Positions 29,896-38,959 of a DNA stretch of 64,000 nt are shown one piece after another. Origin of the DNA: Acidimicrobilacustris europaeus (GTDB taxonomy: Bacteria; Actinomycetota; Acidimicrobiia; Acidimicrobiales; Acidimicrobilacustridaceae); contig OZ239146.1 in the NCBI GenBank assembly GCA_965194515.1, forward strand, positions 682,001 to 746,000, in the 5' to 3' direction. Every line of letters begins with the position of its first letter. Within the stretch, counting starts at the first letter, position 1. The notes under the pieces are model-generated. The model did no database searches. It was not told where the DNA came from and saw only the letters and a list, made by a program, of their open reading frames with translations. The position numbers and the translations under genes are program-made.

Positions 29896-32579
29896 CCACG
29901 TTGATGCTCATCGACGGAAACTCGCTGACGTACCGAGCATTCTTTGCGTTGCCGACCGACATGGCAACGGCGTCTGGTCAGGTCACTAATGCGGTCTTCG
30001 GATTTACGTCGATGCTTGTCAATCTTCTCCGAGATCAAAAGCCCGATCACTTGGCAGTGGTGTTCGACCGATCTGAACCAACCTTCCGCCACGAAGCGCT
30101 TTCCACCTATAAGGGAAATCGCGATGCCACTCCCGATCTTCTTCGTCAGCAAATGGGCATTGTTCGCGAAGTTGTCGAAACGCTGCGCGTTCCCGTGCTC
30201 GACCTCGTTGGTTTCGAAGCCGACGACATCATCGCAACCTTGGCAACAGCGGCCGAAGCGCGCGGTGACAACGTCATCATCGTCACTGGCGATCGCGACA
30301 GCTACCAGCTCGTTCATGATCCTCATATCAAGGTGCTCTACAACAAGCGTGGTGTTTCTGACTACGCGCTCTATGACGAAGCCGGCATCTTCGAACGTAC
30401 CGGGGTAAAGCCAACTGACTACGTCCACTACGCCGCGCTTCGCGGCGATCCGTCCGACAATCTTCCTGGGGTCCCCGGGGTTGGCGAAAAGACTGCAGCC
30501 AAACTGATCAATCAGTACGGCGGCATCGACGGCATTTACGAGCACCTCGATGAGCTCACCCCGAAGCTGCGCCAGAACCTTGCCGAGAACGAAGACAAGG
30601 CTCGGATGAACATCGACTTAATGACATTGCGTCACGATGCCCCTGTCACTGTCGACCCCGACGAACTGCAGATCGGCAATTTCGATCTTGCTGAAGTTCG
30701 TCAGTTGTTTGACTTCCTTGAGTTCCGCCAATTGTTCGATCGGCTTGTCGGTGTCTTAGGCGTCGCCAACGATTCGACAGAGGCTGCCAGTTCCAGCGTT
30801 CTCGAAGCCGAGCGCACCGATGTCTCGACGCAGAAAGACGCCATTGCGTTGTTTGCTGAGTTGGCGAAGTCCGATGGCCCGCTTGCCGCTGCTGGCGCCT
30901 GGGAAGGCGACGAAGGACGCTCGGTGTTTGAAGGCATTGCAATCGTCACCGACGCATCGATGGGCGAGGTCGCCTGGGTCGGAGCCGAGACGCTTGCGGC
31001 TCCAAAGGTCGCGGCCGCTGCTGGCGCAGTGTTTGCTGATGGCGGCCGGGCTGTCGTTGCCCACGATGCCAAGGCACTTATGCGTGGTCTCGATACCTGC
31101 GGCATCGATCTTCGTTCGCTTGCACTCGACACAATGATTGCGGCATACCTGCTCGATCCGGCCGAGCCCCGCTATTCGCTCGAACCGTTGCTCGATCGTT
31201 ATGCCGATGCCCGTTTGCCGCAGGACGACGACCAAGGTGAAGGTCAGCTCGACTTCGGCGGAGCCGATACTTCGGCGCTTGCTCAGCGTGCATCGCGGCG
31301 TGCGCTAGGAGTGAACGCCCTTGTTGATCCCTTGCAGGAATCGCTCGTTGCTCGCGCACTCGCCGACCTGAATGCCGACATTGAAGTTCCGTTGGTGCGA
31401 GTGCTCGCTCGAATGGAAATCCTTGGCGTTGGTGTCGATGAAGGCGAACTTCGGAAGCTACGCGATCAACTTGTTGCGCGTTGCGATGAACTGCGCCTGT
31501 TGATCTGGGCCGATGCTGGTGAAGAGTTCAACGTGAATTCCACCGTGAAGTTGCGCGAGATCCTTTTCGAAAAGTTGGAACTCACACCACAGAAGAAAAC
31601 GAAGACGGGTTACTCGACCGATGCAGCAACGCTCGAGAAGTTATTGGGCGAGCATCCGATCATCGAACACCTCCTTGCCTATCGCGAGGTCGAGAAACTT
31701 CGTTCCACCTATGGCGAAGGACTCCTTACCGAGATCGCCGCCGATGGTCGTATTCATGCGACCTTCAACCAAACAGTTGCAAGGACCGGTCGTCTCAGCT
31801 CCGATGCTCCGAACCTTCACAACATTCCGGTGCGCAGCGAACTCGGGCGCGAATTCCGCAAGGCATTTGTTCCGGCGAAGGGCTACACGCTCCTCATCGC
31901 TGACTACAACCAGATCGAACTCCGGTGCATCGCACACTTGGCGGAAGATCCGGGTTTGATCGGTGCGTTTGAATCGGGTCAAGACATTCATAACGCAACC
32001 GCTGCTCGTGTGTTTGGTGTCGATCCCACCACGGTCACCATCGAACAACGCTCCAAAGCAAAAATGGTGAGTTACGGGTTGGCCTACGGCATGGAAGCGT
32101 TTGGCCTTGCGCAACGCTTGGGAGTTCCCATTAGTGAAGCGCAGCAAATCCTCGACGCGTACTTCGTGGCGTTCCCTGCGGTACACGATTACATGGAACG
32201 CACGATCGCAGAAGCCCGCGAGAAGGGCTACACCGAAACGCTCTTCGGTCGTCGTCGTCAGATTCCTGAACTTGCTTCAGATAATTTCCGAATTCGCCAA
32301 GCCGGCGAGCGTCAAGCAATGAACGCCGGCATCCAAGGTCTTGCTGCTGACATCTTTAAGGTTGCACTCATTCGTCTTGATCGCGCGCTCGACGCTGGTG
32401 GCTCAACGAGTCGTCTCATCTTGCAGGTTCACGACGAAGTCATTTGTGAAGTGCCGCCCGCTGATCTCGACGCGGTTACTGCAGTCGTCCTTGAAGCAAT
32501 GTCAGGTGCATTCGATCTTCGGGTTCCGCTTGAAGTGAATCTTTCAAACGGCGACTCGTGGGCTGCAGCCAAGGGTTGA
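29892..32579 (+). CDS. polA: DNA polymerase I with degenerate proofreading domain
   Basis: The 895-residue polymerase fills gaps in repair and removes RNA primers. Residues 1-290 are the 5'-3' exonuclease (DGNSLTYRAFFALP, GFEADDIIATLA, TGDRDSYQLV, SDNLPGVPGVGEKTAAKLI). The middle region has the 3'-5' exonuclease fold but no recognisable DTE ExoI motif (VTDASMGEVAW instead), so proofreading is probably absent, as in other actinobacteria. The polymerase domain has motif A IADYNQIELRCIAHLAE, motif B RSKAKMVSYGLAYGM and motif C LQVHDEVICEVP. ATGA overlap with pdtaR. Confidence 0.96.
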   Translation: MTTLMLIDGNSLTYRAFFALPTDMATASGQVTNAVFGFTSMLVNLLRDQKPDHLAVVFDRSEPTFRHEALSTYKGNRDATPDLLRQQMGIVREVVETLRVPVLDLVGFEADDIIATLATAAEARGDNVIIVTGDRDSYQLVHDPHIKVLYNKRGVSDYALYDEAGIFERTGVKPTDYVHYAALRGDPSDNLPGVPGVGEKTAAKLINQYGGIDGIYEHLDELTPKLRQNLAENEDKARMNIDLMTLRHDAPVTVDPDELQIGNFDLAEVRQLFDFLEFRQLFDRLVGVLGVANDSTEAASSSVLEAERTDVSTQKDAIALFAELAKSDGPLAAAGAWEGDEGRSVFEGIAIVTDASMGEVAWVGAETLAAPKVAAAAGAVFADGGRAVVAHDAKALMRGLDTCGIDLRSLALDTMIAAYLLDPAEPRYSLEPLLDRYADARLPQDDDQGEGQLDFGGADTSALAQRASRRALGVNALVDPLQESLVARALADLNADIEVPLVRVLARMEILGVGVDEGELRKLRDQLVARCDELRLLIWADAGEEFNVNSTVKLREILFEKLELTPQKKTKTGYSTDAATLEKLLGEHPIIEHLLAYREVEKLRSTYGEGLLTEIAADGRIHATFNQTVARTGRLSSDAPNLHNIPVRSELGREFRKAFVPAKGYTLLIADYNQIELRCIAHLAEDPGLIGAFESGQDIHNATAARVFGVDPTTVTIEQRSKAKMVSYGLAYGMEAFGLAQRLGVPISEAQQILDAYFVAFPAVHDYMERTIAEAREKGYTETLFGRRRQIPELASDNFRIRQAGERQAMNAGIQGLAADIFKVALIRLDRALDAGGSTSRLILQVHDEVICEVPPADLDAVTAVVLEAMSGAFDLRVPLEVNLSNGDSWAAAKG

Positions 32580-32580
32580 T

Positions 32581-33324
32581 GTGACCGACGCTGCTGAAGG
32601 TCATTGGTTCGAAGGCATCGCCGATCATCTGGGCACCTCCTACCTTCGCTATTCCTTCACGATGGGTACGGCCAACGAGGTCGACTTCCTCGTCGATGAA
32701 CTTGGCCTACAGCCCGGCATGCGTGTTCTCGATGTTGGTTGTGGCCCCGGCCGTCACGCCTATGCGCTCGCCGAGCGCGGCATCGCGGTGCACGGCGTCG
32801 ACATTGCCCAGACCTTCATCGATCTCGCTCGTGACCGAGCGCCGCAAGGTGCCACCTTCGAACGGCTCGATGCCCGAGCCCTGCCATTCGACGCTGAGTT
32901 CGATGCGGTGATCTCACTCTGTCAAGGTGCCTTTGGTCTCGCCGGGGGAGCGGCTGCGGTTGGTCCCGACCCCGACGGCGTCGTGCTCGACGGCATGGCC
33001 CGAGCCCTTCGGCCCGGTGGCCGTATCGCCGTTTCGGCCTTCTCCGCCTATTTCCAGATCCGCTGGCTTGAAGACATCGACACCTTCGACGCCGATGCTG
33101 GCGTGAATCACGAATCGGCCCCGCTCCGGGCCCCTGATGGCACCGAAACCAATCGAGACCTTTGGACGACCTGTTTCACACCTCGTGAGCTGCGATTGCT
33201 CGCTGGTCGGGCCGGATTGCAGGTCGATGCGGTCTGGTCGGTGACCCCGGGGGAGTACGCCCGCCGGATTCCCGAGATCGATAGGCCCGAGTTTCTTCTC
33301 GTGGCCACTCGTCCACCGGTCTGA
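32581..33324 (+). CDS. Class I SAM-dependent methyltransferase
   Basis: The 247-residue protein has motif I VLDVGCGPGRHAYALA, the acidic residue ending strand 2 in VHGVDIAQ, and FDAVISLCQGAFGL. A C-terminal region with TCFTPRELRLLAGRAGLQ is typical of small-molecule methyltransferases. The substrate is not evident. GTG start one base after the polA stop (TGATGTG), so it is probably the last gene of the coiled-coil-pdtaR-polA transcript. rpsA follows with its own leader. Confidence 0.85.
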   Translation: MTDAAEGHWFEGIADHLGTSYLRYSFTMGTANEVDFLVDELGLQPGMRVLDVGCGPGRHAYALAERGIAVHGVDIAQTFIDLARDRAPQGATFERLDARALPFDAEFDAVISLCQGAFGLAGGAAAVGPDPDGVVLDGMARALRPGGRIAVSAFSAYFQIRWLEDIDTFDADAGVNHESAPLRAPDGTETNRDLWTTCFTPRELRLLAGRAGLQVDAVWSVTPGEYARRIPEIDRPEFLLVATRPPV

Positions 33325-33347
33325 CCTGCCATTTGCGGGCTGGCGGC

Positions 33348-33442
33348 CCCTGTGGACAGGGGTCTAGCCTTGCCGTTCTTCCTCGCGCCTGTGAGGGAGT
33401 TGTCCCATCCCCTACTTCCTGTCCATCGAAGAGAGAACACCC
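33348..33442 (+). promoter_or_regulatory. Promoter and 5' leader of rpsA
   Basis: A short hairpin CCCCTG-TGGA-CAGGGG (33348-33363) lies immediately before TAGCCT (33365-33370), a candidate -10. Transcription from about 33377 gives a leader of roughly 66 nt ending GAAGAGAGAACACCC before the GTG. The leader may bind S1 itself, as in other bacteria; that is speculation. Confidence 0.35.
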
Positions 33443-34834
33443 GTGTCCGAGCAGTCCACCGTTGAAGAGGCCACACCGGCCGCCGCCCCCGTCGTTGAAG
33501 CACCCGCAGGCATGGGGAGTTTCGCAGCCGACGGTACCTACGTTCCGCGTCAGGTGATCGAAGACGATCTTGGTGGAATGTCACTCGACGATGCGTACAC
33601 CGCATCAATGGTGCAGGTTGAAGACGGACAGATCGTCCAAGGCACCGTGGTCAAGGTTGACCGCGACGAAGTTCTTCTCGACATTGGCTACAAGTCTGAA
33701 GGCGTCATCCCTTCTCGCGAACTTTCGATTCGCAATGACGTCGATCCCTCCGAAATCGTTTCAATGGGCGAGGTCATCGAGGCACTCGTTCTTCAGAAGG
33801 AAGACAAAGAAGGTCGTCTCGTTCTTTCCAAGAAGCGCGCACAGTACGAGCGTGCCTGGGGAACGATCGAAAAGATCAAGGAAGAAGACGGCGTCGTCAG
33901 CGGCCCGGTCATCGAGGTCGTCAAGGGCGGTCTCATCATCGACATCGGCCTTCGTGGCTTCCTTCCCGCATCGCTTGTTGAACTGCGTCGCGTTCGCGAC
34001 CTTGCGCCGTACGTCGGCCGCACCCTCGAAGCCAAGATCATTGAACTCGACAAGAACCGCAACAACGTTGTGCTCTCGCGTCGGGGCTGGCTCGAAGAGA
34101 CCCAGAAGGAACAGCGTGAGGACTTCCTTGCGAACCTCAAGCCCGGCGAGAACCGTCGCGGTGTTGTGTCTTCAGTCGTGAACTTCGGTGCATTCGTCGA
34201 CCTCGGCGGCATGGACGGCCTCGTCCACGTTTCCGAGCTGTCTTGGAAGCACGTCGACCACCCCGGTTCCGTTGTGCAGGTTGGCGACGAAATCGACGTT
34301 CAGGTCCTCGAGGTCGATCTCGACCGCGAGCGCATCAGTCTTTCGCTCAAGGCCACCCAGCAGGATCCATGGCAGGAATTTGCCACGGCCCATCAGGTTG
34401 GCGAACTCGTCTACGGCCGTGTCACCAAGCTCGTTCCGTTCGGTTCGTTTGTGCAGGTTGGCGAGGGCATCGAAGGCCTCGTGCACATTTCGGAAATGTC
34501 GGCTCACCATGTCGATCTTCCCGAGCAGGTCGTCACGCCGGGCGAAGAACTCTGGGTCAAGATCATCGACCTCGACCTTCAGCGTCGCCGCATCAGCCTC
34601 TCCATCAAGCAGGCTGCTGAAGGCGGCACCGTTGCTGCTGAGTACCAGGAGCACTTCGGTGAGCACGCCTACGACACCGAGGGCAACTACATCGGTGGCG
34701 AAACCACGGAAGCTCAGGAAGCCTGGGCCGAGTACTACGCCGAACAGGGCGATACCTCGATCCCGCCAGTGCCGACAACGGCTGAAGCCGCTGCCGCTGC
34801 CGAGGCCGCCCCTGAGGCCGACGCCGCCGAGTGA
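33443..34834 (+). CDS. rpsA: 30S ribosomal protein S1
   Basis: The 463-residue protein has four S1/OB repeats (about residues 60-130, 148-218, 234-302 and 320-390), each with the G-x-V-x3-V/D-x-G-x-F/V-pattern, for example GAFVDLGGMDGLVHVSELSW and GSFVQVGEGIEGLVHISEMS. Four repeats is the usual actinobacterial form, against six in E. coli. The Ala/Glu-rich tail is disordered. GTG start, giving MSEQSTVEEA. It helps the ribosome engage structured or leadered mRNA, relevant given the many leaderless starts here. Confidence 0.96.
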   Translation: MSEQSTVEEATPAAAPVVEAPAGMGSFAADGTYVPRQVIEDDLGGMSLDDAYTASMVQVEDGQIVQGTVVKVDRDEVLLDIGYKSEGVIPSRELSIRNDVDPSEIVSMGEVIEALVLQKEDKEGRLVLSKKRAQYERAWGTIEKIKEEDGVVSGPVIEVVKGGLIIDIGLRGFLPASLVELRRVRDLAPYVGRTLEAKIIELDKNRNNVVLSRRGWLEETQKEQREDFLANLKPGENRRGVVSSVVNFGAFVDLGGMDGLVHVSELSWKHVDHPGSVVQVGDEIDVQVLEVDLDRERISLSLKATQQDPWQEFATAHQVGELVYGRVTKLVPFGSFVQVGEGIEGLVHISEMSAHHVDLPEQVVTPGEELWVKIIDLDLQRRRISLSIKQAAEGGTVAAEYQEHFGEHAYDTEGNYIGGETTEAQEAWAEYYAEQGDTSIPPVPTTAEAAAAAEAAPEADAAE

Positions 34835-34838
34835 GTCT

Positions 34839-34856
34839 CACCGGCCAACGCCGGTG
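34839..34856. terminator. Candidate hairpin between convergent rpsA and the LuxR-type gene
   Basis: CACCGGC-CAAC-GCCGGTG, a 7-bp stem with a 4-nt loop, sits in the 23-bp gap between the two convergent stops. There is no T run on either side, so termination is uncertain. Confidence 0.35.
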
Positions 34857-34857
34857 A

Positions 34858-35118
34858 TCAATCGAGACGCACGATCCCTAGACGCAGCGCGGTGAGAACC
34901 GCCTGCGTTCGGTCGCGCGCGTCGAGCTTCTGATAAATCGACGCAAGGTGATTCTTCACGGTCTTTTGCGAAAGATAGAGCCGTGATGCCACCTCTGGGG
35001 TCGAGCAGCCGTCGCAGATGGCCTGGAGGACTTCTTCTTCCCGACGGGTGACGGTGATGGGATAACCCCGCCAATCGGTAAGGGCGGGACGGGTTGGGTG
35101 CATCGCTGTGTTGGTCAT
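34858..35118 (-). CDS. Single-domain LuxR/GerE-type helix-turn-helix protein
   Basis: The 86-residue protein is little more than a GerE domain: ITVTRREEEVLQAICDGCST, EVASRLYLSQKTVKNHLASIYQKL, then DRTQAVLTALRLGIV. No receiver or ligand domain is present, only about 20 residues before the domain. Such stand-alone LuxR-type proteins act as DNA-binding regulators controlled by abundance or partners. It lies between rpsA (convergent) and coaE (divergent). Target unknown. Confidence 0.85.
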   Translation of the reverse strand: MTNTAMHPTRPALTDWRGYPITVTRREEEVLQAICDGCSTPEVASRLYLSQKTVKNHLASIYQKLDARDRTQAVLTALRLGIVRLD

Positions 35119-35188
35119 GCACTACTTGTCGGCAGGTTCGGCAAAAGTGTGAGCGAAATGCGCGGAAAAACATTGAGACGCGCTCTGG

Positions 35189-35200
35189 TACGTTCCGGCG
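35189..35200 (+). promoter_or_regulatory. TANNNT -10 hexamer before coaE
   Basis: TACGTT at 35189-35194 with a 6-nt spacer to ATG 35201; no Shine-Dalgarno. Confidence 0.55.
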
Positions 35201-35803
35201 ATGCTTCTACTTGGTCTCACCGGTGGTATCGGTTCGGGAAAGTCAACGGTCTCGGCGGAGTTTGCTCGCCGTGGAGCCATTGTCATTGATGCCGATCTGG
35301 TCGTTCGTGAACTTCAGTCACCCGGCGGCGCTGTGCTGGCCGCAATGGTCGAACACTTTGGCGACACGATCCTTGCCGCCGACGGAACACTGAACCGTCA
35401 GGCTGTTGCCGACATCGTGTTCAACGATCCCGAGCAGTTGAAAGCGCTCAACGCGATCGTTCATCCGAAGGTGGGCGAGGAAATCGACGGGCGAATTGAA
35501 GCGCAACGCGAAAGCGACAATGTCGTCATACTTGACGTCCCACTGCTCGTTGAATCAAAGGCGTATGAGACCGAAGGAATCATCGTCGTCGACACCGACC
35601 CCGAGATTGCAGTGCAGCGTCTTGTCGAGTTCCGTGGCTTTAATGCCGACGACGCGCGTGCTCGTATGAAACTTCAGGCAACGCGCGAAGAACGACGTGC
35701 GGTGGCCGCGTTCATCGTTCCTAACGACGGAACGCAAGAAGATCTGATGACACATATCGAAGAGTGCTGGATATGGATCCAGTCCAAACGCAACGCTGGT
35801 TGA
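35201..35803 (+). CDS. coaE: Dephospho-CoA kinase
   Basis: CoaE phosphorylates the ribose 3'-OH of dephospho-CoA, the final step of CoA synthesis. The 200-residue P-loop kinase has GLTGGIGSGKSTV (residues 5-17), IDADLVVRELQ, NAIVHPKV and LDVPLLVES. Its length is that of the plain bacterial enzyme, without the C-terminal GrpB-like domain found in mycobacterial CoaE. It converges on dprE1 6 bp away. Confidence 0.95.
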   Translation: MLLLGLTGGIGSGKSTVSAEFARRGAIVIDADLVVRELQSPGGAVLAAMVEHFGDTILAADGTLNRQAVADIVFNDPEQLKALNAIVHPKVGEEIDGRIEAQRESDNVVILDVPLLVESKAYETEGIIVVDTDPEIAVQRLVEFRGFNADDARARMKLQATREERRAVAAFIVPNDGTQEDLMTHIEECWIWIQSKRNAG

Positions 35804-35809
35804 GACTGC

Positions 35810-37213
35810 TTAGAGTCCGAGGCGTCGAGCGAGGTCGCTCATGATTCGTCGATTGGGGTCAACGCGTTCGCGAACGGCTTTCCATTCATCGAGTCGCGGG
35901 TACATCTCTGGGAGTAATTCAGGGCGCACTCGACTGTCCTTTGCGAGGTAGATCCGTCCGCCGACGCCAACAACCAGATTGTCGAGGCGGTCGAGGAGCG
36001 GGCCGAGTCCGGGTACGCCTGCAGGAATGTCGAGCGCAAGAGTCCAACCGCCTGCGGGAAAGGACAGTGGCCCATCATTTCCTTCGCCGAACGATTTCAA
36101 CACCGCAAGGAACGATGTGCAGCCCGACTGGCTGATCTCTTCGATAATCGTTGAGAGGGTGCTCGTAGCGTCGAACGGAATGACGAACTGCCATTGCAGG
36201 AAACCGGCGGGACCATAAATTCGGTTCCAACCGCGAACCATGTCGAGCGGATGAAAAAACGTCGGGATCGACTGGATCTCGTCTCGTCGTTCAACAGGCG
36301 CTTTGCGGAACCACAACTCATTGAACGCGCGAATCGAAAGTTTGTTGAGCAAACCGGCCGGCATGAACGGCGGTGCGCTTACGAGTTCGCTGGCGTTGTA
36401 TTTGTAGGGGTCAGCGCCGATCTTGGGTGCTGCTTCTTCCGCGTTTGCGAATCGGCCACGAGTGAGTACTGAGCGACCCATGTTGGCCCCGGTCGCCATG
36501 AGGTCGATCCAGGCCACCGAATAGTCGTAGAGGTGATCGCCGGTGCGCATGAGTTCGCACACCGCATCGAGGTCGGCAGCGCGATCAGTGTCGACAACAA
36601 GTTGGCTTGAACCAATGCGAGGACAACGGAAGGTGGCGTCGAGGATGACACCGGTCAGACCCATGCCGCCGGCCGTGGCCCAGAACAATTCCGGATCGCG
36701 ATCAGGGCCGATCTCAACAACCGAACCATCGGCGAGTTGTAGATGCAACGAAACGACGTGATTGCACCACGAACCTTTGAGGTGGTGGTTCTTGCCGTGG
36801 ATGTCTGCAGCGATTGCGCCGCCAACGGTGACATAGCGAGTGCCAGGTGTTACCGGCACGAACAAACCCTGTGGCACGAGTGCGTGCAGGAGGCGATCGA
36901 TACTTGCGCCGGCATCGGCGGTAACGAGCACAGTGTCGGAGGTCGGATCCGATTCATGAATTGTGAACGCAGCGACATCGGTGGTTTCGATGACCGTTCC
37001 GCCGGCGTTCTGGGCCGCGTCGCCGTAGCTGCGGCCAAGGCCGCGCGCAATCAGGCCGCGCTCGAACGAGGTGGGAAGAGCGCGCTGCAGTTCGATTAGT
37101 GATGTGGGTCGACGTACATCCGCGCCTGAAGGTGCGGTGCGTCCCCAACCGACGAGTTCGGTCGAAGAGGGAACGGCCCGAGAGGCCGCCGGTTCAGGAG
37201 GCGTAGACGGCAC
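35810..37213 (-). CDS. dprE1: Decaprenylphosphoryl-beta-D-ribose 2'-oxidase DprE1 homologue
   Basis: With DprE2, DprE1 epimerises decaprenylphosphoryl ribose to the arabinose donor of cell-wall arabinan. The FAD-binding fold shows LVGWGRTAPS, IARGLGRSYGDAAQNAGG, VTPGTRYVTVGGAIAADIHGKNHH, ATAGGMGLTGVI, FHPLDMVRGWNRIYGPAGFLQ and YLAKDSRVRPE. All match mycobacterial DprE1. The position of the benzothiazinone target Cys387 (M. tuberculosis, GWNICVDFP) reads GWTLALDIP here, so it is alanine. The start is GTG at 37213, 20 bp inside the end of ubiA, because no start codon lies between the ubiA stop and the conserved LVGWGRTAPS. The frame is open further upstream but noncoding. 467 residues. Confidence 0.9.
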   Translation of the reverse strand: MPSTPPEPAASRAVPSSTELVGWGRTAPSGADVRRPTSLIELQRALPTSFERGLIARGLGRSYGDAAQNAGGTVIETTDVAAFTIHESDPTSDTVLVTADAGASIDRLLHALVPQGLFVPVTPGTRYVTVGGAIAADIHGKNHHLKGSWCNHVVSLHLQLADGSVVEIGPDRDPELFWATAGGMGLTGVILDATFRCPRIGSSQLVVDTDRAADLDAVCELMRTGDHLYDYSVAWIDLMATGANMGRSVLTRGRFANAEEAAPKIGADPYKYNASELVSAPPFMPAGLLNKLSIRAFNELWFRKAPVERRDEIQSIPTFFHPLDMVRGWNRIYGPAGFLQWQFVIPFDATSTLSTIIEEISQSGCTSFLAVLKSFGEGNDGPLSFPAGGWTLALDIPAGVPGLGPLLDRLDNLVVGVGGRIYLAKDSRVRPELLPEMYPRLDEWKAVRERVDPNRRIMSDLARRLGL

Positions 37214-38093
37214 AGGCGTAGGTGGCGGCCCAAATTGCACCAGCGACGAGAAGGGTTCGGTCGGAGAAAACAAGGTTCTCGGGTTCGGCACCCTTTCCCT
37301 GTTCGAGTAGGAGCGCGTAGCGAAGGATCGCGATGGCAAAGGGGACGATTGAGATTTGGAAGAGAACAGAACCACTTGTTGATTCCTGTGCTGAAGCAAA
37401 TGCCCACAGGCAATAGGTGATCACGGTTCCGGCAGAGAACACGGCCTTCAAGTAGTTCAGATACTGCGGGGTGTACGCCGCGAGAGCCGGACGAATCGTG
37501 GCGGCGTCCTCGCCGAGTTCAGCTCGCTCGCCAGCGCGCTTTCCTGTCACCATGAAGAGCGCGCCGAAACTCGTAACGATGAAGAACCATTCCGAGATCG
37601 GTAGACCAGTTGCGGTTGCTCCGCCGATTGCACGAAGAACGAATCCGGCAGCAACAGCGACGATGTCGAGAATAGGCATGCTCTTGAGCCACAGTGAATA
37701 GACAGTGGTCAGTGCGAGGTATGCGAGGATCGTGAATCCAAAGTCGCGGCGAATGAGGAATGCGCCACCGATGGCGACGACGAGCAAAATGGCGGCGAGG
37801 ACGTACGCGAGACCGATCGGAACGATGCCTGCGGCGATGGGGCGATTTTTCTTTACCGGGTGACGGCGATCGGACTCGATGTCCATGGCGTCGTTGAGGA
37901 GGTATGTGGCGCTTGCTGCCGCGCAAAAGCAACCGAAGGCGCCAAGCGCCTGAAGGTCGGTATCTCTGTTATCGAAAATCCCTGCGGCGACCGGAGCGGC
38001 AAAAACGAGGACGTTCTTGATCCACTGCTTGGGGCGCACTTCTCGGATGACTCCTCCGAGAAGTGAGGGGCGGGGTGAGGCTGTGGTCGTCAT
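37194..38093 (-). CDS. ubiA: Decaprenyl-phosphate phosphoribosyltransferase (UbiA family)
   Basis: This integral membrane prenyltransferase moves phosphoribose from PRPP to decaprenyl phosphate, the step before DprE1/DprE2. The 299-residue protein starts with the cytoplasmic REVRPKQWIKN, has the first Asp-rich motif in YLLNDAMDIESDRRHP and RPIAAG, and a second at SMPILDIVAVAAGFVLRAIGG, with about nine hydrophobic helices. ATG at 38093 is one base after the dprE2 stop (TGAAATG). Neighbours dprE2 and dprE1 confirm the assignment over heme or quinone UbiA enzymes. Confidence 0.93.
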   Translation of the reverse strand: MTTTASPRPSLLGGVIREVRPKQWIKNVLVFAAPVAAGIFDNRDTDLQALGAFGCFCAAASATYLLNDAMDIESDRRHPVKKNRPIAAGIVPIGLAYVLAAILLVVAIGGAFLIRRDFGFTILAYLALTTVYSLWLKSMPILDIVAVAAGFVLRAIGGATATGLPISEWFFIVTSFGALFMVTGKRAGERAELGEDAATIRPALAAYTPQYLNYLKAVFSAGTVITYCLWAFASAQESTSGSVLFQISIVPFAIAILRYALLLEQGKGAEPENLVFSDRTLLVAGAIWAATYACAVYAS

Positions 38094-38094
38094 T

Positions 38095-38865
38095 TCACCC
38101 AGCGCTGATTTTCCGCCAGATTGGGCGAGGAAGGTGACGAAGGACGGTGAAGAGGATTGACATGATCGGAGGCGCCCAGATGATCTCTTTGTTCTTCTGA
38201 AGACCATTGATGACCGCGTCGGCAATCTTGTCGGGTGTGGTCGCAAACGGGGCAGGTTTCATGCCCTCAGTCATACGGGTGTGAACAAATCCAGGGCGCA
38301 CAACAACGCATCGGGCGCCAGAACCAATCAGTGAGTCGCCGAGGCCCTGAGCGAACGCATCCATGCCCGCTTTGGTTGAGCCGTAAACAAAATTGTCAGC
38401 GCGAGCTCGAACGCCAGCAACGGACGTAATGGCAAGGAGTGTTCCGTGGCCCTGAGTGCGCAGTTTGGCAGCGGCGGCCAAGCCGCTCGACACTGCGCCG
38501 ACGTAATTGGCACTCGCTGCTTGGGCGGCGGCAACCGGGTCGGCGTTGAACTCGGACTGCTCACCCAATACGCCAAACGCCAAGATCACCATGTCGATAT
38601 CGCCCATACGTTCCGCGGCAGCGTCGATGACCTTGGCGTGTGAGGCGGGATCAAGCGCATCGAACACGATGGTGTCGGCGTCGACTCCAGCAGAACGGAG
38701 ACGATTCAGGGTGGTGGCCGCCGAGGCAGGGGAGCGAACGCCGAGCACGACCTTTTTGCATCGGCTGGCAATGAGCCGGTCAACGATGGCCAAAGCAATT
38801 TCGGAGTTTCCACCGAGAACCAGTACGGATTGCACCGAACCCAAAGCGTCGCGCATGTGTGTCAT
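38095..38865 (-). CDS. dprE2: Decaprenylphosphoryl-2-keto-ribose reductase DprE2 homologue
   Basis: DprE2 is the NADH-dependent short-chain dehydrogenase that reduces the keto intermediate made by DprE1 to decaprenylphosphoryl arabinose. The 256-residue protein has VLVLGGNSEIALAIVDRL, the diagnostic VILAFGVLGEQSE, ITSVAGVRARADNFVYGSTKAGMDAF with the Tyr-x3-Lys pair, VVRPGFVHTRMTEGMK and the C-terminal VLRHLPRPIWRKI, all as in mycobacterial DprE2. It is first of the operon. A leader with TAACCT and GGAAGAGGA precedes the ATG at 38865; ATG 38856 is the alternative. Confidence 0.92.
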   Translation of the reverse strand: MTHMRDALGSVQSVLVLGGNSEIALAIVDRLIASRCKKVVLGVRSPASAATTLNRLRSAGVDADTIVFDALDPASHAKVIDAAAERMGDIDMVILAFGVLGEQSEFNADPVAAAQAASANYVGAVSSGLAAAAKLRTQGHGTLLAITSVAGVRARADNFVYGSTKAGMDAFAQGLGDSLIGSGARCVVVRPGFVHTRMTEGMKPAPFATTPDKIADAVINGLQKNKEIIWAPPIMSILFTVLRHLPRPIWRKISAG

Positions 38866-38947
38866 TCCTCTTCCAGGGTTACGGGCCGTCTGGTCAAGGT
38901 TAGACGGCGACCGCCGAAGTGCCGGGAGCAATAGCCCCCACCCTTCG

Positions 38948-38959
38948 TAGACTCCTCCG
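38948..38959 (+). promoter_or_regulatory. TANNNT -10 hexamer before uvrB
   Basis: TAGACT at 38948-38953, 6-nt spacer, ATG 38960; no Shine-Dalgarno. I see no obvious SOS/LexA operator in the 94-bp gap to dprE2. Confidence 0.55.

Noticed and set aside
34839..34856. The rpsA hairpin as a strong terminator.
   Set aside because: It lacks a T run on either strand, so it is listed only as a weak candidate.
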